This document shows, piece after piece, positions 53,404 to 60,374 of a DNA stretch of 64,000 nucleotides (position 1 is the stretch's first letter; every line of letters begins with the position of its first letter). A program made the translations under genes and the position numbers. The stretch is taken from positions 1 through 64,000 of the forward strand of contig NZ_BBXI01000002.1 in the NCBI RefSeq assembly GCF_001078375.1, read 5' to 3'. This stretch comes from Veillonella tobetsuensis. Lineage in GTDB: Bacteria > Bacillota > Negativicutes > Veillonellales > Veillonellaceae. A model generated the notes under the pieces. That model was not told the origin of the DNA. It did not search any database and worked only from the letters and a program-made list of their open reading frames with translations.

Positions 53404-54591
53404 ATGAGAAAGCACATTAAGAATAACGTATCTTGGGTTGGTAAAATTGACTGGGAATTACAAGAGTTCCACGGTTCTGATTATAGTATTAACAATGGGT
53501 CTAGCCAAAATGCGTATTTGATTGAAGAGGAAAAGACAGTCCTCATTGATACTGTGTGGAAGCCTCATTCCTCCGAGTTTATCGATAATTTGGAGTCTGA
53601 AATTGATTTGAACAAGATTGATTTCATCGTATGTAACCATGGCGAAGTAGATCATAGCGGTTCCTTGCCGGCGTTAATGGAAAAAATCCCTAATACGCCG
53701 ATATACTGTACGGAAAATGCCGTTAAATCCTTGGTTGGTCAGTATCACCATCCAGAATGGAATTTTAAAATAGTTAAAACAGGTGATTCCGTAGATATTG
53801 GTAATGGTAAATCTTTGGTATTCGTAGAAATGCGTATGCTGCACTGGCCTGATTCTATGGCGACTTATATGGCTGGTGACAATATTTTGTTCTCCAACGA
53901 CGCCTTTGGTCAACATTTTGCAGTAGAAGAGCTATGGGCCGATAAGGCAGATCAATGTCGTTTATGGGCAGAGGCGATGAAATATTACGCTAATATTTTG
54001 AATCCATTCTCTCCATTGGTAAAAGCTAAGGTTGAAGAAATTCAAAAGCTCAACTTGCCAATTGATATTATCGCTACTAGCCATGGTGCAATTTGGCGTG
54101 AAAATCCAATGCAAATCGTAGAAAAATACTACGAATGGTCTCAAGCCTATCAAGAAGATCAAATCACAGTTGTATACGATACAATGTGGGATGGTACAAA
54201 GAAATTGGCTCATAAGATTGCTGAAGAGATTGCAAAACAATCTCCAGATACACGGGTTAAAATCTTTAACATCAGTAAAACTAATAAAAATGACATCATG
54301 ACAGAGGTCTTCAAATCTAAAGCTATCGCTGTAGGCTCTCCAACCGTAGGCAATAGCGTGTTATCTGCTGTAGCGGGGTGGCTCGACTTCTTACGTGAGT
54401 TGAAGTTTAAAAATAAAAAAGCTGCTGTATTTGGAACCTATGGCTGGTCTGGTGAATCCACGAAAGTACTACGCGAAGACTTAACTAAATATGGCTTTAC
54501 TGTAGTAGAACCAGAAATTAAATGTAACTGGAATCCAGAAGCCTCTGATTTAGATAAAGCTGAAGAACTTGTAAAAGCTTTACTAGCATAA
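53404..54591 (+). CDS. flavodiiron protein (FprA-type A flavoprotein)
   Basis: The protein has 395 residues in two domains. The N-terminal beta-lactamase-like di-iron domain carries H79-x-E81-x-D83-H84 (NHGEVDHSG), with further ligand His in MLHWPDSMATY and SHGAIWR. The C-terminal flavodoxin domain starts near residue 255 (ITVVYDTMWDGTKKLAHKIAEEI). Such enzymes reduce oxygen to water, or nitric oxide, and protect anaerobes. GGAGG precedes the start. It is monocistronic with a strong terminator. Confidence 0.93.
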   Translation: MRKHIKNNVSWVGKIDWELQEFHGSDYSINNGSSQNAYLIEEEKTVLIDTVWKPHSSEFIDNLESEIDLNKIDFIVCNHGEVDHSGSLPALMEKIPNTPIYCTENAVKSLVGQYHHPEWNFKIVKTGDSVDIGNGKSLVFVEMRMLHWPDSMATYMAGDNILFSNDAFGQHFAVEELWADKADQCRLWAEAMKYYANILNPFSPLVKAKVEEIQKLNLPIDIIATSHGAIWRENPMQIVEKYYEWSQAYQEDQITVVYDTMWDGTKKLAHKIAEEIAKQSPDTRVKIFNISKTNKNDIMTEVFKSKAIAVGSPTVGNSVLSAVAGWLDFLRELKFKNKKAAVFGTYGWSGESTKVLREDLTKYGFTVVEPEIKCNWNPEASDLDKAEELVKALLA

Positions 54592-54618
54592 TATATTAAG
54601 CATAAGGTAGGGCATTAA

Positions 54619-54667
54619 AAAAGGTGTACCAACACAAATCAACGTGTGTTGGTACACCTTTTTTTAT
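54619..54667. terminator. bidirectional terminator after the flavodiiron gene
   Basis: AAGGTGTACCAACAC and its complement form a 15-bp perfect stem with T-runs in both directions; its edge overlaps the stop codon of the convergent lipoprotein gene. Confidence 0.9.
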
Positions 54668-55269
54668 TTAGTTGCTGTTAAAGCACTATCATCAAATGTG
54701 ATATTGCCTAATATTACATGGTCTCTTAAATTATTAAGGCCACGTTTACCATATTGATGGTATTTTACTTTTAACTCTTGATTCATGGCGAATTGTAGTT
54801 GTTTTAGCACATTGTTTGTAATATCTTGAGAGGTCTCTTTTTTAAATCGAATACCATTAAATAATAATGTACTATCTTTTTCAATAAAATGTACATTGCC
54901 TAAACCTTTACCCACAATTAGTTGATCTTTATCCTTGTTGAGTTGCGCTGTTGCACTAGTTAAATCAGCTTTTTGTTTAGTTAGTACAAAGTTGATATCA
55001 AAGGTAACGTTTTTGGATTTATTTTCGTTACGAATGAAAGATGGAAGGTAACCAGCAGGTGTAGGATAATCTTTAGATGGTTTATATGTATAGGCATCTT
55101 CCGTGATGAGATAAGAGTCACCATTTTCTTGGACGGATAATCGGTACATGGTCTTATCACCATCGTAACCAATCCAAGTGCCTTCAAAGTTATTTTTACC
55201 ACAGCCGGATGTAATTACTAACGCGACAAGTGCAATCATAAGTAGGCTGAGCTTTAATATATTTTTCAT
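54664..55269 (-). CDS. lipoprotein, paralogue 1
   Basis: This 201-residue protein has a lipoprotein signal ending at Cys23 (ITSGCGK). The mature start KNNFEGTWIGYDGDKTMYRL closely resembles the second lipoprotein upstream (KFEGTWIAYDKNNGVAEL), and both end with a ...ITFDDSAL/FTFDDSIL strand. The beta-rich pattern suggests a small lipocalin-like or immunoglobulin-like fold, but I recognise no named family. AGGAGGT precedes the start. It is last of three minus-strand envelope genes. Confidence 0.75.
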   Translation of the reverse strand: MKNILKLSLLMIALVALVITSGCGKNNFEGTWIGYDGDKTMYRLSVQENGDSYLITEDAYTYKPSKDYPTPAGYLPSFIRNENKSKNVTFDINFVLTKQKADLTSATAQLNKDKDQLIVGKGLGNVHFIEKDSTLLFNGIRFKKETSQDITNNVLKQLQFAMNQELKVKYHQYGKRGLNNLRDHVILGNITFDDSALTATK

Positions 55270-55281
55270 TACAGAACCTCC

Positions 55282-55881
55282 TTATTGCACATTATCTAAG
55301 ATAGAATCATCAAAGGTAAAATCGAATTGAATTGTTGGTTGATTCATTCGATTTTTCATATACTCTTTATTTTTCTCAATACTTGCAGATTTTAACGTCT
55401 CTTGCATTTCAGGTAAATATTTTTGAATTGAATTATCGTCTGATTTTTTACGGAATACAATGTTTTCTATAAGTAGAGTGTTATCCTTTTCATTATATAA
55501 GATGGACATGGTTGTATTGTCTTTACTAAGATTAATACGATTATTCGTTACATTACCAATTATACTGTATATTGCACCGTTATTCTTTTGTAGTAAGTAA
55601 TCCTCGTGAACAGTAGCAGTTTCACCTGTTTTGCTAAGTATTTGTGCATCTATAAGGCCACTGCTAGATCCATCCATAAGCGCTTTATATTTATAGGTAG
55701 TCATAGAAACAATTGCTTGTTTATCTAAACTTTCAATAGTTAATTCGGCTACACCATTATTTTTATCATAGGCAATCCAAGTACCTTCAAACTTGCTAGC
55801 ATCATTACCAGTACTACCACATGCTGTGATTAGCATCATCGTGAAAGCCAGCAGTAACCCAATCAGAATGTTTCGTTTCAT
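55282..55881 (-). CDS. lipoprotein, paralogue 2
   Basis: This 199-residue protein has a lipoprotein signal ending at Cys21 (LITACG). It shares the FEGTWI-YD opening and the closing FDDSIL strand with paralogue 1, from which it is separated by 12 bases. The start at 55881 was chosen because it begins the signal peptide; the upstream frame overlaps the preceding gene. There is no strong ribosome site, so coupling to the upstream gene is likely. Confidence 0.75.
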   Translation of the reverse strand: MKRNILIGLLLAFTMMLITACGSTGNDASKFEGTWIAYDKNNGVAELTIESLDKQAIVSMTTYKYKALMDGSSSGLIDAQILSKTGETATVHEDYLLQKNNGAIYSIIGNVTNNRINLSKDNTTMSILYNEKDNTLLIENIVFRKKSDDNSIQKYLPEMQETLKSASIEKNKEYMKNRMNQPTIQFDFTFDDSILDNVQ

Positions 55882-55891
55882 ACTAGACTCA

Positions 55892-56530
55892 TTATGCTGC
55901 GTCGCCATAATATTTACGACGTAAGTAGAACATGTAACCAACACCGCCTACAATAGCAATACCGATGACGATTGCACCGTAGAACAACCAGCTGTGACCT
56001 GGTTTGAACGTAAAGTGAATATTGCTATCCTCTGGGAATGTTACTGTATTATCTTTGATAGAACCATTTTGTACGCTTTCAGGTACAATTGTACCTTCTA
56101 CAGTAATCTTAGTTTGACCTGCAGAGCGACCTAAATCGACGATATAGGAGCCATCATCTGTTTTTTGTAATGCCGGTTCTTTAGATTTGCCTTTCAATTG
56201 TGTTGTAACGGCATCACGCATTTGTTCGAGCTCAGTAGCATTATCAAATTTTGTTTCAATTTTCCATACTGGCTTAGATCCAACATCTGCATCTGCAACA
56301 GTTTCCATTTTTCCCTCGGCATTAGGTGCTTTTAATGTATATTTTTGTACATTGTTTTTAGTTAATGCATCGGTAATAACTTTCTTCTCTAATGGACCTG
56401 ATTGGGAGTTAACAGTTGCATCCCAAGTGCCGCTACCATCACTGTTAATCATGATATCTGAATTGATAGTGGCACAACCAGATAACACTAACATACATAA
56501 ACTAAGAATCATAAGTCCTAATCGTCTCAT
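55892..56530 (-). CDS. lipoprotein with C-terminal membrane helix (LppM/DUF3153-like layout)
   Basis: The protein has 212 residues with a lipoprotein signal ending at Cys19 (VLSGCAT), a mature domain opening INSDIMINSDGSGTWDATV and a C-terminal helix (SWLFYGAIVIGIAIVGGVGYMFYL) followed by a basic RRKYYG tail. Lipid anchor plus C-terminal transmembrane helix is the layout of LppM-type proteins; the family match is from memory. The start at 56530 follows GAGGAG. It heads the three-gene minus-strand unit. Confidence 0.72.
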   Translation of the reverse strand: MRRLGLMILSLCMLVLSGCATINSDIMINSDGSGTWDATVNSQSGPLEKKVITDALTKNNVQKYTLKAPNAEGKMETVADADVGSKPVWKIETKFDNATELEQMRDAVTTQLKGKSKEPALQKTDDGSYIVDLGRSAGQTKITVEGTIVPESVQNGSIKDNTVTFPEDSNIHFTFKPGHSWLFYGAIVIGIAIVGGVGYMFYLRRKYYGDAA

Positions 56531-56646
56531 AATACTCCTCACTTTCAAATTACAAAATTTAAACTATCTATAAAATGCTAGTTGTGATATATTGTACATT
56601 AATTAGATAAACGTAGGCAATACATGTAGTTGAAAGGAATGATGAA

Positions 56647-57306
56647 ATGTTAATGAAGTTTAAACAGTTTGGCGTTGTAAAATGTACACTGAGTATTGTA
56701 ATAGTGATTGGAATACTTGTGTGCGCTGGATATGGACTCTATCATAAGATGACTTATAAATCTACGCCAGAATATTCATTGAAATTGATATACGATGCTA
56801 TCCAAAATGGTGATGAAGAAACTTTTAAAAAGATGGTTGATATTGAGGCTATAGGTCATAGACGTTATGATAAGACAATCGCCTTTTATGAGAAACTGGT
56901 CGCTGAAGGAAAAGAAAAAAAGATACTATTTCCCTATGACGGTAAAATGCTTAATCTGGGAGAACATAGATTTGCTATGGCAAAACGAATTTTTTCTAAT
57001 GATATACATACAATTTTTACTAGTGGGGATACGGAGAGTATAAAACATGGTTCTGCTTCTAATACTAGATTTATAGATCATATTGTCATGTTACGTGAGA
57101 CTAATCGCTTTAAACTCGTTTCTGTAGAATCTCATATGATGAGCCCAGAACAAGTTAGTATGGTAGTAATTGGACAAGATATGACTGATAATAATCTGAA
57201 AAGTCTATCTCTGGAAATGAAAAGAATATCAGATGATGAATGGAAGATAGTCTGGTACGACTTTGACTCTTTTGGATTCCCTGATATGGAACGTGATTAT
57301 AATTAG
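56647..57306 (+). CDS. hypothetical membrane-anchored protein
   Basis: This 219-residue protein has an N-terminal membrane helix (residues ~12-32). The soluble part begins TPEYSLKLIYDAIQNGDEETFKKMVDIEAI, which looks like the start of an NTF2-like or DUF2939-like domain in which a helix precedes a beta-sheet, and ends MKRISDDEWKIVWYDFDS. That reading is tentative. GAAAGGA lies upstream. It is a single gene between divergent and convergent neighbours. Confidence 0.7.
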   Translation: MLMKFKQFGVVKCTLSIVIVIGILVCAGYGLYHKMTYKSTPEYSLKLIYDAIQNGDEETFKKMVDIEAIGHRRYDKTIAFYEKLVAEGKEKKILFPYDGKMLNLGEHRFAMAKRIFSNDIHTIFTSGDTESIKHGSASNTRFIDHIVMLRETNRFKLVSVESHMMSPEQVSMVVIGQDMTDNNLKSLSLEMKRISDDEWKIVWYDFDSFGFPDMERDYN

Positions 57307-57323
57307 TATTTAACTTTGAAATA

Positions 57324-57366
57324 AAACACCCCGTATACCGTGATAAATGGTATACGGGGTGTTTTG
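57324..57366. terminator. bidirectional terminator
   Basis: AAACACCCCGTATACC and GGTATACGGGGTGTTT form a 16-bp perfect stem between convergent genes, with T-rich sequence on both sides. Confidence 0.9.
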
Positions 57367-57380
57367 TTATGTAGTAGCTT

Positions 57381-58658
57381 CTAGTTAGTATATGTATCAA
57401 ACACAAAATCTATAATTGTTCGAATGGTTTCATTAGCCCCTATAATCTTGATTTGTTTATATGATTTGAGACCTAGAATTTTAATTGGATCTGCCAATAA
57501 AGCGGTTAAGAAGCTGTGTGTAGCTGTTATAGCGTGAGAGAAATCGAGGATTACGGTTTCTCCTTTTTTTATGGCTGGAATGATTTTTCGTTCTCTAAGA
57601 TTAATAGCTTCTAATTTGACTTCACACCGTTCTCCGCAATAGTTATACATATCAATGTACAATTCTGGAGCACGGACGATGTTATTTCGTTTAGCTACAG
57701 TTTCCGTAGCGTGTTTTCTGAAATCCTCTAGGTGTTTATGAAGATCATATGTTTTTAATCTATCAAAACCAATGGTCATGTATATAAATGTGCCAGGCCA
57801 AGCGTTTTCTAGTGTTGTGTAGGTTACATCTAGTGGAGAAATATGTGCGACACCATCGCCTGATACGATGTACATATCTGCTTCTAATGTTTTGCCAAGA
57901 TTACTAGATAAGTAAAGGCCCATGCCTGCATTGTTTTGCTGTTTATAAGGTCCTACGTTGACGCCAAATGTACCAGAAATTTCAGGCTCTAGTGCCATAG
58001 CGATGGCATCTGTATTGTTTGTGAAAGGTGCATAGGTTTGCTCTAAATGTGTTTTAATACCTACACCAAGATCAGCAAGAATAAATGATAATTGGTTTTT
58101 ATCTCGATACCAGTTAAATTGTAATAATGATGGAATCTGAGGATTAAAACCGTGTTCTAATGCATTATATGTTAGTTCGGATATGATATAACGAACTGCA
58201 TCCTCATATCCTCTAATTAAATCTGTAGGTAAATCTAAGGCGTAATCACGAATCGTATTTAGCATTTTCGTAATATTATGATCTTTGTATTTGATGGCGA
58301 ATATGGGCTTGTTGTAGACGTAATGAAAATTGTCTTGTGTGTTGTCTAGAACGTTAAAACAACCCTTGCCATCAATATTTTTCCACATATTATAAAATTG
58401 AGTATTTTTTGTATATCTCAAATTTACATATACATGGTTTCTTTTTAGATACCATATATATTGAATTAGTAGAATTAAAGATTGATAATCCGCCATTTTA
58501 CATTGTCTTGCATCAATTGTTATTGAGTTACCTTCGTGATTCCACCTAAATAATTTAAGAATATTATCAAAGTCGATAATCCCCTTGTGTTTAAATGATA
58601 ATGTATTTGGTATTGTTACGATTAGAAGTTTTTCTTTTGTCATACCTGTTGTGTTCAT
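57381..58658 (-). CDS. GHKL ATPase domain protein with C-terminal STAS-like (DUF4325-like) domain
   Basis: This 425-residue protein has three parts. Residues ~1-110 are STAS-like (SITIDARQCKMADYQSLILL). The middle is a histidine-kinase-type ATPase: N box ELTYNALEHGF, G1 DLGVGI and G2 NAGMGLYLSS; no phosphoacceptor His domain is seen. The C-terminal ~80 residues (KGETVILDFSHAITATHSFLTALL) match the STAS-like alternation of DUF4325. Such proteins may act as anti-sigma-like or signalling switches. AAAGGAGAG precedes the start. A candidate small RNA is transcribed divergently 20 bases away. Confidence 0.78.
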   Translation of the reverse strand: MNTTGMTKEKLLIVTIPNTLSFKHKGIIDFDNILKLFRWNHEGNSITIDARQCKMADYQSLILLIQYIWYLKRNHVYVNLRYTKNTQFYNMWKNIDGKGCFNVLDNTQDNFHYVYNKPIFAIKYKDHNITKMLNTIRDYALDLPTDLIRGYEDAVRYIISELTYNALEHGFNPQIPSLLQFNWYRDKNQLSFILADLGVGIKTHLEQTYAPFTNNTDAIAMALEPEISGTFGVNVGPYKQQNNAGMGLYLSSNLGKTLEADMYIVSGDGVAHISPLDVTYTTLENAWPGTFIYMTIGFDRLKTYDLHKHLEDFRKHATETVAKRNNIVRAPELYIDMYNYCGERCEVKLEAINLRERKIIPAIKKGETVILDFSHAITATHSFLTALLADPIKILGLKSYKQIKIIGANETIRTIIDFVFDTYTN

Positions 58659-58675
58659 GCTCTCTCTCCTTTACG

Positions 58676-58704
58676 TTGACATAGGTACATGTTGTTGATA
58701 TACT
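58676..58704 (+). promoter_or_regulatory. consensus promoter reading away from the ATPase gene
   Basis: TTGACA at 58676-58681 and TATACT at 58699-58704 with a 17-bp spacer. There is no protein gene downstream before a terminator at 58772. Confidence 0.75.
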
Positions 58705-58710
58705 TTGTTT

Positions 58711-58797
58711 GAAGATAACGTCCTAGAGACATTAAAGAGCGGAATGTTCGTCTCTCGGTTGTCTCAGTTGACCCCATACTGTGTATGGGGTTTTCTT
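58711..58797 (+). ncRNA. candidate small RNA
   Basis: A near-consensus promoter and a strong terminator (CCCCATAC-TGT-GTATGGGG then TTTTCTT, 58772-58797) bracket about 87 bases with no reading frame. Inside, AGAGAC (58733 region) can pair with GTCTCT (58750 region), leaving a GTCTCAGTTG single-stranded segment before the terminator. The layout is that of a trans-acting small RNA. The rest of the 58798-59029 gap holds no gene. Confidence 0.55.
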
Positions 58798-59029
58798 ATA
58801 CTTATATTATAGAACTAATGTTTGTAAAAACAAGAGAAATATCACTGTTATGATTAATTGATACACCAATGCGATTATTCGAAGTTTTTTGCGTATTTAT
58901 CATACTGTTCCGAAGTAGTTTCATTCTTCTGTATGTCTAGTTATTTTCTCGTCTTGAATTGGATGTATTAATTTTATACAATAACAGTAATATTAATTTA
59001 TAGGAATTTAGCGCATTTAGGAGAGATAG

Positions 59030-59956
59030 ATGGTTGGTCAGAACTGGTGGAGTCGCATAGGTTTAGTTATGTGCATCGTGGCGAGTGTAGTCAGTGTAAG
59101 TGGCTGTGAGTTCAATATGGATAATTTAAAGAATAACAGTCAGGTGAAAGCCACTCAAAGCGATAGTGAGAAGGAAATCTGGCGTGTTTTTAGATTTTAT
59201 TTGGCTGCTACGAATGAGTTTAATTTTGATAGTGTGAAATATAGTCATCAACATGTAGAAACGGTGCAGCAAGCACGGCAAAATGTACCGTTAGCTGAGT
59301 TTAAGGTGCGAGATTACGAACGCCTTGAGCAAGAACTCATTGCTGCACGGGAAGCAGTGCATTCACATAGTGACTTGGAAGCGGCTACAGATGCTTTATT
59401 ACCAGTGTTGCACGAAGTTGTGGTGGCTGTAAAAGAGCTAGACACTTATTATAAAGAAAAGCGCTATGAATCAGATAATTATGCATTTGCCCAGACGCAA
59501 TTGGAGAAACTTTCAACATTAATAGATGCATTTAGACCGAAATATGATGCGGTAGATAACCTGGTTAATACCTATCATAAGCAGGAGGGAGAACGTCTTG
59601 TTAAGGTAATGCGCAACAATGGACAAGCTAATGGAGCTAATATGGTGGAAATGATGCTTATTTATAGCGATATAGTAGATCATATTGTAGAACGTAAATC
59701 CGATAGCGATTTCCAGTGGTTGAAAGAACAGAAAAATGTAGCTGATGGAATTGGTGCAAAGATTACTGCCGCCGAAGCACAGAACCGTTTAGATCAACAG
59801 AAACATCTTGATAAAGCAATTGAGGATTTTATTGCTGATCCTCGTATTGAAACGGAGGATGCCGTTGTTGAGCAATATAATGAACTGGTAAGTAGACCGA
59901 TGAATTTTAAATTATTAGATTCTGTGCAGAATCCATATGTGCCTGAAAAATTATAA
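59030..59956 (+). CDS. lipoprotein, DUF3829 (YiiG-like)
   Basis: This 308-residue protein has a lipoprotein signal ending at Cys26 (VSVSGCEF). The mature part is largely helical with heptad-like charge patterns (LEQELIAAREAVHSHSDLEAATDALLPVLHEVVVAVKELDTYYKEKRYESDNY), in keeping with the DUF3829 family that includes E. coli YiiG. Function is unknown. AGGAGAG precedes the start. Confidence 0.78.
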   Translation: MVGQNWWSRIGLVMCIVASVVSVSGCEFNMDNLKNNSQVKATQSDSEKEIWRVFRFYLAATNEFNFDSVKYSHQHVETVQQARQNVPLAEFKVRDYERLEQELIAAREAVHSHSDLEAATDALLPVLHEVVVAVKELDTYYKEKRYESDNYAFAQTQLEKLSTLIDAFRPKYDAVDNLVNTYHKQEGERLVKVMRNNGQANGANMVEMMLIYSDIVDHIVERKSDSDFQWLKEQKNVADGIGAKITAAEAQNRLDQQKHLDKAIEDFIADPRIETEDAVVEQYNELVSRPMNFKLLDSVQNPYVPEKL

Positions 59957-60005
59957 TGTGAAATGGTATATGTTAAAAATGATATAAATTTTACGTAGAA
60001 TATAT

Positions 60006-60035
60006 TTGACAACATAGGCCAAAGGGCCCTATAAT
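60006..60035 (+). promoter_or_regulatory. promoter of the ileS T-box transcript
   Basis: A perfect TTGACA (60006-60011) and a perfect TATAAT (60030-60035) with an 18-bp spacer. Start would be near 60042. Confidence 0.8.
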
Positions 60036-60061
60036 TATCTATTATATGAATATTGCGTTGA

Positions 60062-60357
60062 AAAAGACGGCACGTCTCAGACGGATTTAGTAGAGACCAA
60101 ACTCATGGGCTGAAAGGTTTGGAAATCTAGAGATTTGCGGATCACTTTGGAGCAAGCGGCAACGCCGCCGGTGAACACCGTTATATGTCTAAGTGGCTTT
60201 CATAGTTATGTGATGAGTTGCGTCCTATAAGTTACCATCATGCAGGCGCATGGTGTGACGATTGCAGAATATGCGGTGGCGTTAGCTTTCACAGAAGGTC
60301 AGTAGGGTGGTACCACGGATATTACGTCCGTCCCTTCGGGGGCGGGCGATTTTTTTA
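60062..60357 (+). ncRNA. T-box leader of ileS
   Basis: The segment ends with the T-box sequence AGGGTGGTACCACGG (60304-60318) and a terminator hairpin with a seven-T run (60325-60357). An ATC triplet in TTTGCGGATCACTTTGG (60140-60142) fits an isoleucine specifier. It couples ileS transcription to uncharged tRNA-Ile. The length of almost 300 nt is that of a full T-box with Stems I-III. Confidence 0.92.
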
Positions 60358-60374
60358 TGTAAAAGGAGCACATC

